A DNA stretch of 64,000 nucleotides, taken from positions 8,566,017-8,630,016 of the forward strand of contig NZ_JQML01000001.1 of assembly GCF_000744705.1 (NCBI RefSeq), in the 5' to 3' direction. Position numbers and translations under genes: made by a program. The notes below the pieces were generated by a model. It ran no database searches, was not told where the DNA came from, and saw only the letters and a list, made by a program, of their open reading frames with translations. Position 1 is the stretch's first letter, and every line of letters begins with the position of its first letter. Shown here piece by piece: positions 1 through 8,574 of this stretch. The stretch comes from Streptacidiphilus albus JL83. Lineage in GTDB: Bacteria > Actinomycetota > Actinomycetes > Streptomycetales > Streptomycetaceae.

Positions 1-252
1 GCACCAGGTTCATGGTTCGTTCGTTGGTCATGGTCCGACTGTAGGCCGGGCGCCGGGCCGGGGACATCGTGCTGCCACCCCTCCGGGTGCCGCGCCCGTG
101 CCTGGCCCGCGCGCTACTCCGCGACGCACACTCACCCGCGCGGCTCGGCATGGCTAGGAGCGTGAGTCAGTAATGGACAACTGGCCGGGTGATCGTGATC
201 GGCGGGAGGTCTGCCCAGCCCTCGGCCGTGGTGGAGATCGACGTCGGGTCGA
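1..252. other. Left edge, no confident gene
   Basis: No convincing coding sequence is visible here. A leftward ATG lies at 29-31 and reads open to the window edge, so the first bases could be the 5' end of a leftward gene, but only about ten codons are present and no good ribosome binding site precedes it. The rest is the region downstream of the leftward acetyltransferase relic ending at 253. Confidence 0.3.
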
Positions 253-1016
253 TCAGGTCGGTCCAGCTGAGCTGAGGGAGTGCCGGATCCAGACGTTCGG
301 CTCGACGTAGCTCACCACGTCCCGATCCGGAAGACAGTGCGCCGGAACAAGGCCGCTTGGCACCAGGACGGGGCCCTCGATGTCGAAGGGCATACCGGTC
401 CAGCCGCGCCACTGCACCATGGACCCGGTGACCGTCATGGAACACGGTGCGATTGAATCGATCACACCGCCCGCCCGGACATGGGTCCGCAGCCAGGGGT
501 CGGCAGGCAGGCCGTCCGCCCGGGTGCGCAGCGCGTATTCGCGCATCGGGGTACCGGGTTCGAGGTGTTTGCCGGTCGGCCGGACCGGAGCGACGAGCTC
601 GACGAAACCGCGCGAGCGCGCGTTCTCACGCATCGCGGCAAGCATCGTCGCGGAGAGACCATGACCCAGCTGGTCGGCCCGCACAGTGACGTCGATCGCG
701 CTGACAGTGTCTACGCTCGTTCCAGTCCGCTGGTCCCGGAACGCCCAGACCAGCACCTGGTCCCGCCCGCCGGCAGCTCGCCGCGCCCTTCCTGGTGCAG
801 TGCGAACGGGACGCTGTGGCCGCGGGCCACAACCACGCCGTCCGGGTCGGTCGCCACCAGAGTGAACTCCGGAAAGACCTCACTGATCTGCCCGAAATGC
901 GATCGTCCGACCAGGTCGTTCAGGATGAACTCCGGCCAGGTGTCAGCGAACCAGAGCGACGTGGCCAACTGCGGCCGCTCGGCGAGGGTGGTGATGACGA
1001 CGTCCATGTGGCGCAT
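253..1016 (-). pseudogene. GNAT N-acetyltransferase, frameshifted
   Basis: The N-terminal part (start ATG at 1016 or 1007) runs in one frame through VARGHSVPFAL and ends near GELPAGG; the C-terminal part continues in another frame from DQVLVWAF through LGHGLSATML, the acetyl-CoA binding P-loop region of a GNAT, to a stop at 253. The two halves join in the order expected for a roughly 250-residue actinobacterial GNAT family. The frame changes around 761-772, where the reading suggests one missing base before the GAC of Asp-Gln-Val. It is either a recent pseudogene or a sequencing error, because both halves look otherwise intact with normal codon use. Substrate unknown. Confidence 0.75.
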
Positions 1017-1317
1017 GCTAGCGCGCCTACGGGTTCCCCTGCCCGACAGATATGTAGGCGCCACCGCTGCCCATCCTCGTGATCTTTCGTGCGGGATGAT
1101 GGCGGCGTTGTGGGGATGGGCTGTTCGAGGACGATGGGCTTGCCGAAGATGCTGTCCCCCGGGCAATGGGCACGCTCCGAGTGGAGAAGCGTGTCGGGTC
1201 GCACCCGCGCGTCCGCGTCCAGGGCGACGGTGGAGGGGCACGGGAAGCTCTTCGAGCGCTGGAGCGCGGTTGAAGGTGGCATGGCCAGTCATTCGCCGGG
1301 GTTCCCGGCAGTGGCGT
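1017..1317. other. Intergenic region between two leftward genes
   Basis: About 300 bases with open frames but no family-like protein. It should hold the promoter of the frameshifted acetyltransferase to its left. An A/T-rich stretch around 1050-1056 is a weak candidate -10. Nothing else recognisable was seen. Confidence 0.4.
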
Positions 1318-1941
1318 TCAGGCGGCGGTCGTGCGCCCGAGGTAGGTCAGCGGGCCCGGGGCCGGGACGGCGAGTTCGTGGAAGCCCAGCCGGTCGTAGA
1401 ACGCCCGGGCCGGGGCGTTGGCGGTGGCCATCCCCAGGTGGACGCGCGGCACGCCCCGGGCGTGCAGCGCCGCCAGGAACGCCGTCATCAGCTCCCGTCC
1501 GTGGCCCCGACGCTGGTGGTCGGGCAGCAGGTCGATGTGGAGGTGGGCCGGGTGGTCGGCCAACTCCCTTACCAGCATCCGTTCCGGACGGTGCATCAGG
1601 TCGACCATCACCTCGGCGGGGGTTTCCGCCGTTCGGTCGGAGCGCGGGTACCGAAGCGCCAACCCGGGCAGCCACTGCGCTCGGTAGCGCTCGACGAAGA
1701 GCGGCGTGTCGGCGGTGCCGACGATGTAGCCCACGGCACGTTCACCGTCGTCCAGCACGAAGGCCAACTCCGGTTCCAGGTAGGCGTAGGGCGCGGCGAA
1801 GATGCTCGGCAGCAGCTCCAGGTCGGGGTAGAGGTGCCGCGAGTCGCCGCCCTGGTGCGCGGTCCGGACGCAGATGTCGAACAGGGCGTCCCGGTCATCG
1901 GGCTGGTACGGCCGGACGAAGGCCCGCGAGGTAGTGGTCAT
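1318..1941 (-). CDS. GNAT family N-acetyltransferase
   Basis: A 207-residue acetyltransferase. The C-terminal half shows the GNAT core: a beta strand HLHIDLLPDHQRRGHGREL, where QRRGHG is the acetyl-CoA pyrophosphate loop (motif A), then GVPRVHLGMATANAPARAFYDRLGF, the usual motif B with the Tyr that acts as general acid in many members. The N-terminal half (FVRPYQPDDRDALFDIC) is also typical. ATG at 1941 is chosen over an upstream in-frame start at 2031 because the homologous part begins there (MTTTSRAFVRPY). It stands alone; a CebR-box-like palindrome lies about 20 bases upstream. The acceptor is unknown; an amine or protein N-terminus is only a guess. Confidence 0.85.
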   Translation of the reverse strand: MTTTSRAFVRPYQPDDRDALFDICVRTAHQGGDSRHLYPDLELLPSIFAAPYAYLEPELAFVLDDGERAVGYIVGTADTPLFVERYRAQWLPGLALRYPRSDRTAETPAEVMVDLMHRPERMLVRELADHPAHLHIDLLPDHQRRGHGRELMTAFLAALHARGVPRVHLGMATANAPARAFYDRLGFHELAVPAPGPLTYLGRTTAA

Positions 1942-2318
1942 GGGCCGATGATGATCTATCTGGGAGCGCTCACACAAGGCCCGCGCGACCCCCGTCCTGA
2001 GGGCAGGCGCCCCGGGTCCGAGCGGGTGCACGGCGGTGGGGGGAGTAGCCGCGCTCGGGGCCGAGCGACCGCCTTCGCCGGGCCGATATGGAGGCCGGCC
2101 GACTACGTTGCCCGGCGCAGTCGGAGCGGCCGCCGGCCCCGGCCCCGGCCCCGCCCACCTGCACCGGGAGGATGGGACGGATGAGGTCGGCCGAAGGGGG
2201 TTGACGGTCCATCAGGCCAGCTGGACGCTCAGCAGGTCTCCCGCTTCCGCGCCCGGTGGCCGGTACGGCACACCTGCGGCGCCGGTCGCGTCCGTGCAGC
2301 CGAGCCGTTGGAGTCCGT
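1942..2318. other. Intergenic region between divergent genes
   Basis: About 377 bases between the leftward GNAT gene and the rightward deaminase-like gene. Apart from a palindromic operator-like site at 1961-1974 nothing coding was recognised; the open frames here are shadows in GC-rich DNA. GGAG at 2310-2313 serves as the ribosome binding site of the next gene. Confidence 0.4.
1961..1974. promoter_or_regulatory. CebR-box-like palindrome before GNAT gene
   Basis: TGGGAGCGCTCACA differs at one position from the 14-bp CebR operator TGGGAGCGCTCCCA known from Streptomyces cellulose and cello-oligosaccharide genes. It lies 20 bases upstream of the leftward ATG at 1941, a good place for a repressor site. 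Two further boxes of the same type lie before the GH6 cellulase at 7.7 kb. Function inferred from motif only. Confidence 0.45.
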
Positions 2319-3293
2319 ATGAGTGTGCCGATCTTCGTCAACAACGCGGTCCTGGACTACGACATCACCTTCGTCGACGGAAGTTCGATCAGTGACACCA
2401 TCCGGACCGGGTCGCACGACGACCCGGTCTACGCGTACTACGAGGGCCTGGCCGAGCCGCAGGGGACGACCCTCAGCGGCTTCCAGCACCAGAAGGACGC
2501 GGAGAAGCAGGCGGTCAACATTCTGGCCAACACGCTCTACGCGCACCTCGGGTGCACGACCGCCGCAGAGTACCGGAAGGCGATCCGGACGGTGCGCAAG
2601 GGCACGGTCACGATGTTCTCCACGATGGGCCCGTGTCACTCCTGCCGCGCGGTGATCAAGGCGTTCCTGGCGGACTTCCCGACGCTCACCATGGTCGTGG
2701 GCTACCGCAACCGGGTCGGCAAGGGCCAGGAGACCGCCGTGCAGATCAAGGCCGGGTCCGGGCTGTTCGGCGCCTACGGTTACGGCGACGCGGTGGAGCG
2801 GCCCAACCACGACTGGGAGAAGACCTTCACCGGTACGCCGCTCCCGGCCACCACCGTCGAGTACGCGGTCCAGTTCACCAAAGGGCCGCTCAGTGAGGGG
2901 GAGTTGACGGCGGTTGCCGCTCAGCCGTACACCGCGTACATCTACCGGGTGCCGACCGGGCACGACTACGACGCCGACACCGTCGCCCTGGACCGGGTGG
3001 CTCGGGCGGTGCGCGACACCATGGACGAGAAGGAGGACAGCGGGATGACGGTGGCGTCGTTCCGCCGGTTCATCGCCAACGTCGGCTCCGGCACGGTCAC
3101 GCTGACCTGCGAACAGGGTCCGACGGCGGACGGTCGGGCCTCGCTCGCCGCGTTCGTCCGGGACTTCCCGAAGGTGGACGTGGTCGTCACCTACCCGGGC
3201 GCCGCCGCCTCCGGCGGCGGCCTCGGCTACGCGGACGCGACCCGGGCGAGCAGCACCGTGCCCTGGCGCAAGGTGTTCGAGGCGGCCGGCTGA
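2319..3293 (+). CDS. Deaminase-fold protein with duplicated domain
   Basis: A 324-residue protein. The first half carries the zinc-site signature of the cytidine-deaminase-like superfamily: Asp60-Ala61-Glu62 within HQKDAEKQAV and Cys106/Cys109 within GPCHSC, which fits the [HCD]xE plus PCxxC pattern of nucleotide and nucleic-acid deaminases. The second half repeats the fold: GTVTMFSTMGP...RAVIKAFLADFP near residue 95 is echoed by GTVTLTCEQGP...RASLAAFVRDFP near residue 258, but there the CxxC is replaced by Thr-Ala-Asp-Gly, so the second copy should not bind zinc. No signal peptide or toxin-delivery domain is seen. ATG at 2319 has GGAG five bases upstream. Substrate unknown; nucleotide salvage or a small-molecule role are both possible. 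Confidence 0.75.
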   Translation: MSVPIFVNNAVLDYDITFVDGSSISDTIRTGSHDDPVYAYYEGLAEPQGTTLSGFQHQKDAEKQAVNILANTLYAHLGCTTAAEYRKAIRTVRKGTVTMFSTMGPCHSCRAVIKAFLADFPTLTMVVGYRNRVGKGQETAVQIKAGSGLFGAYGYGDAVERPNHDWEKTFTGTPLPATTVEYAVQFTKGPLSEGELTAVAAQPYTAYIYRVPTGHDYDADTVALDRVARAVRDTMDEKEDSGMTVASFRRFIANVGSGTVTLTCEQGPTADGRASLAAFVRDFPKVDVVVTYPGAAASGGGLGYADATRASSTVPWRKVFEAAG

Positions 3294-3429
3294 CCGCAGC
3301 GGCGACTCCGCCGACCCCGCCCCGGCGACCTTGGTGCGTACTCGCACTCCGGTCGCCGGGGCTTCCCAATTGCCCGAATGTATGCGAACCAGCCCTGTGA
3401 CCAGTGCAGTTGACGGCCAGTCAGAGAAC

Positions 3430-3478
3430 ATTGGTCCAGACCCTTGACGCTCCTCTGTGGTCTGGACCAATCTACAGT
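3430..3478 (+). promoter_or_regulatory. Chitinase promoter with two DasR-like (dre) sites
   Basis: TTGGTCCAGACC at 3431-3442 and GGTCTGGACCAA at 3459-3470 resemble the DasR responsive element (core GGTCTAGACC) and the repeat known from Streptomyces chitinase promoters. The two sites are exact reverse complements over 13 bases and 16 bases apart, so they form one larger inverted repeat. TTGACG at 3444-3449 and TACAGT at 3473-3478 are candidate -35 and -10 boxes, although their spacing is longer than the usual 17-18 bases. Expected outcome: repression by DasR relieved by glucosamine phosphates from chitin. Confidence 0.7.
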
Positions 3479-3508
3479 GACCGGTACATGACTCCCAGGA
3501 GGTCGCAC

Positions 3509-5545
3509 GTGCCAGAACGCAGACGCATCGGACTCACACTCGCGGGGGCGGCGGTGGCAGTCATCGGACTTGCCGCCTCCATGCTCGGTACGGCCGCAGG
3601 CGCGACCGTCGCCGCGTCCGCCCCCGCCACCAACACCACCGGGGCCGCCGCCACCAGCGGCGGCATCAAGGTCGCCTACTACGACCAGTGGTCGATCTAC
3701 CAGAACGCCTTCTACCCCAAGGCCCTCGACACCGAGGGCATCGCGGGCAAGGTGAACTACCTGATCTACGACTTCGAGAACATCGACCCCACCAACCTCA
3801 CCTGTTTCGAGACCACCAAGGCGACCGACCCCGACCCGGGGGGTGAGAGCGACCCGAACGCCGGCGACGGCGCTGAGGACGCCACCGCCGACTACCAGAC
3901 CGAGTACAGCGCCGCCAACGCCGTGAACGGCACCGCCGACGTCTACAACCAGCCGATCGCGGGCAACTTCCACCAGCTCCAGGAGCTGAAGGCGAAGTAC
4001 CCGAACCTGAAGATCCTGCTCTCCATCGGCGGCTGGACCTACTCCAAGTACTTCTCCGACGTCGCGGCCACCGCGGCGTCCCGGCAGAAGTTCGTGTCCT
4101 CCTGCATCAGCATGTTCATCGAGGGCAACCTGCCGGTCGAGGGCGGCTTCGGCGGCAACGGCACCGCCAAGGGCATCTTCGACGGCTTCGACATCGACTG
4201 GGAGTACCCGGCCTCGGCCAACGGCCACCTGGGCAACCACTACTCCGCCGCGGACACCGCCAACTACACCGCGCTGCTGGAGGAGTTCCGCAACGAGCTG
4301 AACACCCAGGGGGCGACCGACGGGAAGACCTACGACCTGTCCGCCGCGCTGCCCTCCGGCCAGGACAACATCAATCTGATCCAGACCAACCAGATCGCCC
4401 AGTACCTGAACTTCGGCGACCTGATGTCGTACGACATGTACGGGGCCTGGAACGCGACCGGTCCGACCGACGAGCAGGACCCGCTCTACGCCAACCCCAA
4501 CTCGCCGGAGGCGCCGGTCGCGCCTGGAAAGGAGACCTTCAGTATTGACAACGCCGTCAGAGCCTGGACTGTTGGTGATCCGGCGTACGGGATACCAGGC
4601 GGCTTCCCGGCCAGCAAACTGACCCTCGGCCTACCCTTCTACTACAGGGGGTGGACCGGCGTGCCGGCCGGTTCGCAGCACGGGCTCTACCAGACCGCCA
4701 CCGGCGCCTCGGCTCCGCAGACCCTCTCCGGCGACGTGCCCGGGGTGGCGATGTACAAGGAAGTCGAGAACATCGTCGCCAACCCGGCGGACACCTACTG
4801 GGACCCCGTGACCGATGCCGCCTACTTCTACGACGGGACCACCTTCTACGGCGGTGAGGACGCCGAGTCGATCCAGGCCAGAGCTGACTACGCGCACTGC
4901 AACGGCCTCGGCGGGTTCATGATGTTCTCGCTCTACGACCTGGACCCGGCGACCACGCTGTTCAACGACGCGGTGAGCGACATCAACGGCTCGGCCAGCA
5001 GTTGCCCGGGTGCTCCGTCCTCCTCCGCGTCGGCCTCGGCGTCCGCTTCGGCTTCGGCATCGGCTTCGGCCTCCGCGTCCGCTTCTGCCTCGGCTTCTGC
5101 CTCGGCGTCCGCTTCTGCCTCGGCTTCGGCGTCCGCTTCGGCGACTGCGACCCCGCCGTCCTCGGGTCTGCTGGTCAACGGCGGCTTCGAGACCGGCAGC
5201 CTGAGCCCGTGGACCTGCCAGACAGGCAGCGCGGTGGTCACCACCCCGGTCCATTCCGGGAGTCACGCGCTGCAAGTGGCTGCGGGTTCGTCCACCACGG
5301 GCGAGTGCGACCAGACCGTCACGCTGCAGCCCAACCACAGCTACACGCTGACCGGTTGGGTCCAGGGCAACTACGCCTATCTGGGTGTCAGCGGTGGTGC
5401 CACTGCCAGTACCTGGGCCAGCCCCAGCAGTTGGCAGAAGCTGACGGTGCCGTTCACCACCGGATCCAGCGGCACGGTCACCGTGTACGTCCACGGCTGG
5501 TACGGCCAGGGCAATGTCTTCGCCGACGATCTCGCCGTGAACTGA
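3509..5545 (+). CDS. Secreted GH18 chitinase with C-terminal binding domain
   Basis: A 678-residue endo-type chitinase that would cut beta-1,4-N-acetylglucosamine chains outside the cell. The GTG start at 3509 has AGGAGG six bases upstream and gives a signal peptide: Arg-rich head, then a hydrophobic stretch LTLAGAAVAVIGLAASMLG. The GH18 barrel follows (about residues 50-500) with SIGGW and the catalytic DGFDIDWEYP, in which Glu232 is the acid/base. A low-complexity Ser-Ala linker (about 505-548) leads to a beta-sandwich module from LLVNGGFETGSLSPW to the C-terminus, like the carbohydrate-binding modules attached to bacterial chitinases. The DasR-like promoter and a strong terminator frame it as a single-gene unit. 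Confidence 0.95.
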   Translation: MPERRRIGLTLAGAAVAVIGLAASMLGTAAGATVAASAPATNTTGAAATSGGIKVAYYDQWSIYQNAFYPKALDTEGIAGKVNYLIYDFENIDPTNLTCFETTKATDPDPGGESDPNAGDGAEDATADYQTEYSAANAVNGTADVYNQPIAGNFHQLQELKAKYPNLKILLSIGGWTYSKYFSDVAATAASRQKFVSSCISMFIEGNLPVEGGFGGNGTAKGIFDGFDIDWEYPASANGHLGNHYSAADTANYTALLEEFRNELNTQGATDGKTYDLSAALPSGQDNINLIQTNQIAQYLNFGDLMSYDMYGAWNATGPTDEQDPLYANPNSPEAPVAPGKETFSIDNAVRAWTVGDPAYGIPGGFPASKLTLGLPFYYRGWTGVPAGSQHGLYQTATGASAPQTLSGDVPGVAMYKEVENIVANPADTYWDPVTDAAYFYDGTTFYGGEDAESIQARADYAHCNGLGGFMMFSLYDLDPATTLFNDAVSDINGSASSCPGAPSSSASASASASASASASASASASASASASASASASASASASATATPPSSGLLVNGGFETGSLSPWTCQTGSAVVTTPVHSGSHALQVAAGSSTTGECDQTVTLQPNHSYTLTGWVQGNYAYLGVSGGATASTWASPSSWQKLTVPFTTGSSGTVTVYVHGWYGQGNVFADDLAVN

Positions 5546-5577
5546 CGGAAGGTCAGCAGTACCGGCGGTAGCCCGCT

Positions 5578-5614
5578 GAGGGCGCCGGCGCGGGAGGTCC
5601 GCGCCGGCGCCCTC
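5578..5614. terminator. Bidirectional hairpin terminator
   Basis: A perfect 16-bp inverted repeat (arms 5578-5593 and 5599-5614, loop GAGGT) lies between the convergent chitinase and cellulase genes. There is no T-run, as is usual for actinomycete terminators. Confidence 0.8.
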
Positions 5615-5620
5615 GTCCGT

Positions 5621-7621
5621 TCAGGCGGCGGTGCAGCTGAGCGTGGGCGCGGTGTTGGCGCCGGTGTAGCTCCCGCCGAAGCCGAAGCTGGTGCTGCCTC
5701 CGGCGGAGATCGCCCCGTTGTAGGACTCGGCGGTCACCGTGACCGAGCTGCCGGTCTGGGTGTAGGCGCCGTTCCACAGGTTGGTGATCTGCTGGTTGCC
5801 GGGCCAGGTCCAGCTGACCGTCCAGGACTTGGTGGCGGCGGTGCCGGTGTCGGTGACCGTCACGTTGGCGTTGAAGCCGCTGCCCCAGTCACTGCTGATG
5901 CTGTAGGCCGCGGTGCAGCCGCCGCTGCCGCCGCCGGTCGAGCCGGCCGCGGTGGTGCCGGTCACCGCCGCCGAGGCGGCGGAGACATCGCCCGCCGCGT
6001 CCCGGGCGTCCACGGTGTAGCTGTAGGAGGTGGACGCGGTCAGGCCGGTGTCGGTGTAGCTGGTGCCGCTGGTCACCGTGGCGACCTTGGTCGCCCCCCG
6101 GTAGACGTCGTAGCCGGCCACGCCGGCGCTGTCGGTCGAGGCGGTCCAGGAGAGCGAGATGCTGCTGCTGGTGGTGCCGGTGACGGTCAGTCCGGTTGGG
6201 ACCGACGGGGGAGTGGTGCCGGTGGTGGCGCCGAGGGACGGGTAGGCGTTGGCGACCAGGCCCTGGAACTCGGCCGCGAACCACTGTCCGGCCGGGACGT
6301 CGTAGCCGGGGATCGCGTCGGTCGGGTAGGTGTTGCCGTTGCCGTCGGTCTGGGTCCCGTTGGGGTCGCAGTGGGCGTCGCCGTGGGCGTGGGTGGCGGT
6401 GGGGTAGTCGCCGTCCGACTCGCCCGGAGGCTTGATCCAGACGAAGGCGATGATCGGGTCGCTCGACCCGTAGGGCTGAGCCGTCGGCCGGGCGCCGATG
6501 CCGGCCCCCTCGACATTGCACCAGTCGCCGCGGAACGGCCGCTGGTCGATCTTGTTGGCCGCGACGTAGGCGGTGGCGGTGGTCGGCGTCGTGTTGAGCG
6601 CGGTCGGCCGGGCCGCGCCGCCCCAGCCGTTGCGGGAGGTGTCGATGAGCATCCCGACCGTGCTCGGGAAGCCGGCCGTGACCAGCGCGGTGTGCATGGC
6701 CTCGTCGTAGGTGTGCTCGTCGAAGTAGGGGTTGTACTGGTAGAAGTTCACCGAGTCCAGCGGCGAACCACCGACCTGGAGCGTGGAGTTCGGCAGGTAC
6801 GGCTCGTCGGTCGGGGTGTAGTTCGCGGTGTCGCTGATGAAGCCGTCGACGCTGGCGAAACCGGCCGTGGTGGCCTTGGCGACCTTGGCGTACTCCTGGG
6901 CGGCCGGGGTCATGTTGGTCGGCCAGCCGAGCCAGCCCGAGTGGCCGATGTCCAGGTAGGTGTAGAGGTTGGTGATCGGGTGCAGCTCGTTGAGGGCGTA
7001 CTCGATCCCGGCCTCGTAGTAGGGCGTGGCGGTGGCGCAGGCCGGCTTGCTCTGGTTGGTGACGGCGTTGGGCAGCGAGTCCGGCTCGATGATCGCGGAG
7101 ATCCGCAGGTTGCTGTAGGCGCTGTTGCCCAGCAGTGCGGCGATCGGGTCGATGTACTGGGTCTCGTACTCGGTCAGGCCGGCCGCGGTCGCCGGGATCT
7201 CGCCGTTGGAGGCCAGGGCGGCGCAGTCGCGGCCGGGCAGGTCGTAGACGACCACCTCGAACAGCACCGGGGTGGAACTGGTCGCGGACTGGGCCTCGGC
7301 ATTGTTGAGCTGGGCCTGGAGGCCGAGGTGGGTGCTGTCCCCGGCGATCGCGCCGATGTGGTCCATCCAGATCGCGGTCTGGTAGCCGGCGACCTTGGCC
7401 TCGGCCGCCCCGGTGGTCCCGCCGTCGGCGGTGGCCTGGGCGTCGACCTCGCTGACGTAGTCGGGGTTGAGGTACGGCGTCGAACCGACGTAGGGGTTGG
7501 CGACGTGGACGATTGCCGCGTGGGCGGCCGGGGCCCCGAAGGCGACCGGGACGATCACGGCTGCGCCGAGCGCGGCCGCTGCCGCGGCGGTGCGGAGCTG
7601 GTGGACTCTCTGACGTAACAC
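5621..7621 (-). CDS. Secreted GH6 cellobiohydrolase with FN3 and CBM2
   Basis: A 666-residue exo-cellulase expected to release cellobiose. Domains in order: signal peptide (about 1-36, ending AHA), GH6 catalytic domain (about 40-460), fibronectin type III (about 470-560) and a cellulose-binding CBM2 (about 565-666, Trp-rich, starting GCTAAYSISSDWGSGF). GH6 hallmarks are IIEPDSLPN, LIDTSRNGWGG and KPPGESDG. The start is GTG at 7621 with GAGAGGA upstream. The second codon is TTA, a rare leucine codon read by the bldA tRNA in Streptomyces. Two CebR-type boxes lie upstream, so induction by cello-oligosaccharides is likely. It converges with the chitinase gene. Confidence 0.95.
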   Translation of the reverse strand: MLRQRVHQLRTAAAAAALGAAVIVPVAFGAPAAHAAIVHVANPYVGSTPYLNPDYVSEVDAQATADGGTTGAAEAKVAGYQTAIWMDHIGAIAGDSTHLGLQAQLNNAEAQSATSSTPVLFEVVVYDLPGRDCAALASNGEIPATAAGLTEYETQYIDPIAALLGNSAYSNLRISAIIEPDSLPNAVTNQSKPACATATPYYEAGIEYALNELHPITNLYTYLDIGHSGWLGWPTNMTPAAQEYAKVAKATTAGFASVDGFISDTANYTPTDEPYLPNSTLQVGGSPLDSVNFYQYNPYFDEHTYDEAMHTALVTAGFPSTVGMLIDTSRNGWGGAARPTALNTTPTTATAYVAANKIDQRPFRGDWCNVEGAGIGARPTAQPYGSSDPIIAFVWIKPPGESDGDYPTATHAHGDAHCDPNGTQTDGNGNTYPTDAIPGYDVPAGQWFAAEFQGLVANAYPSLGATTGTTPPSVPTGLTVTGTTSSSISLSWTASTDSAGVAGYDVYRGATKVATVTSGTSYTDTGLTASTSYSYTVDARDAAGDVSAASAAVTGTTAAGSTGGGSGGCTAAYSISSDWGSGFNANVTVTDTGTAATKSWTVSWTWPGNQQITNLWNGAYTQTGSSVTVTAESYNGAISAGGSTSFGFGGSYTGANTAPTLSCTAA

Positions 7622-7671
7622 CTGGTGGTTCCTCTCGGGTGGGTGGGGTGGTCCGCGCCGTTCCTCCGCCG

Positions 7672-7689
7672 ATTGGGAGCGCTCCCAAT
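7672..7689. promoter_or_regulatory. CebR box 1
   Basis: An 18-bp perfect palindrome whose core TGGGAGCGCTCCCA (7674-7687) is the known CebR operator. It is 51 bases upstream of the GH6 start and so well placed to block its transcription. Confidence 0.85.
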
Positions 7690-7771
7690 TCAGTCACGCC
7701 GAATGTCGCCCCGGCCGGGGCCTGGTGGTCGGTGCGGTTGCTGCGCTCCGCTGCCGGTTGGGCGCGGCGTT

Positions 7772-7785
7772 TGGGAGCGCTCCCG
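7772..7785. promoter_or_regulatory. CebR box 2
   Basis: TGGGAGCGCTCCCG, one mismatch to the CebR box, about 100 bases farther from the cellulase and 109 bases before the divergent regulator start at 7894. It could act on either gene or allow looping with box 1. Confidence 0.7.
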
Positions 7786-7893
7786 ATAGTCATCCGATTC
7801 TGTGAACACGTCAATACTCCCGGCGCGGCCGGGGTGGAGAAAAAAGCCAAAGAACTCTTTGATATCTCTGCCGATCGGCGTAGTCTCAGTGTC

Positions 7894-8574
7894 GTGAAGA
7901 TCAGTGATCCCCGGGCGATCAAGGCCCTGGCCCACCCGATCCGCCTCGACCTGCTGGAACTGGTGGGCCGCAGCGGACCGGTGACGGCCGCTCAGTGCGG
8001 ACGCGCCCTCGGCGAGTCCCAGGCGAGTTGCTCGTTCCATCTGCGCCAGCTGGCCAAGTACGGCTTCGTTGCGGACGCCGGCCCCGGCCGGGACCGGCGG
8101 GAGCGGCTGTGGCGGATCACCGACATGCGGCTGCAACTGCCCTCCGGGCAGGGACCCGAGGGTGCGGTGGTCCGGCAGCTGAACCGGGTGATGGTGGAGC
8201 GGGAGCTCGCCAGGATCCTGGACTCCATCGAGCGGACCCCCGACGAGCCCGCCGACTGGCGCGAGGCCAGTTCGACGCTGTCGGCGACCATCCCGCTGAC
8301 CGCCCAGGACCTCGCCGAGATCAAGGAGCGCTGGATCGAGGTGCTGGCGCCCTACATCGCCGCCGCCGAGGCGGCGGGCGGGCAACTGGCCCCCGGCCAG
8401 CGGCATGTCCGCTTCTTCTCGGTGGCCTCGCCGCTGCCCGAGCTGCGGACGGAGGGTGCGGAGGGTGCGGAGGGGGTCGATGGCGAGGAAAGCAGCAAGG
8501 ACAGCGGTAAGGACAGTGCGGAATCGGCGCAGGCGAACGACGCCAACGATGGGAACGGTGGATCCGATGTCTGA
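7894..8574 (+). CDS. ArsR-like winged-helix transcriptional regulator
   Basis: A 226-residue DNA-binding protein. Residues about 5-85 form a winged helix-turn-helix: ALAHPIRLDLLELV, AAQCGRALGESQASCSFHL and RQLAKYGFV are typical of ArsR/DUF5937-type regulators. The remaining part is helical, with a low-complexity Glu/Asp/Ser/Gly tail (EGAEGAEGVDGEESSKDS). The GTG at 7894 is chosen because the homologous segment VKISDPRAIKALAHP begins there; longer in-frame extensions run through the operator region. It overlaps the next gene by 8 bases, so the two are probably co-translated. Ligand unknown. It is divergent from the GH6 gene but nothing indicates it controls that gene. Confidence 0.85.
   Translation: MKISDPRAIKALAHPIRLDLLELVGRSGPVTAAQCGRALGESQASCSFHLRQLAKYGFVADAGPGRDRRERLWRITDMRLQLPSGQGPEGAVVRQLNRVMVERELARILDSIERTPDEPADWREASSTLSATIPLTAQDLAEIKERWIEVLAPYIAAAEAAGGQLAPGQRHVRFFSVASPLPELRTEGAEGAEGVDGEESSKDSGKDSAESAQANDANDGNGGSDV

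Noticed and set aside
481..2184. 567-residue rightward open frame
   Set aside because: It runs opposite to two acetyltransferase genes, is Arg/Gly/Pro-rich and has no family-like segment; a shadow of GC-rich coding DNA.
5889..7922. 677-residue leftward open frame in another frame of the cellulase
   Set aside because: Arg/Pro-rich alternate frame of the GH6 gene, which has signal peptide and catalytic motifs.
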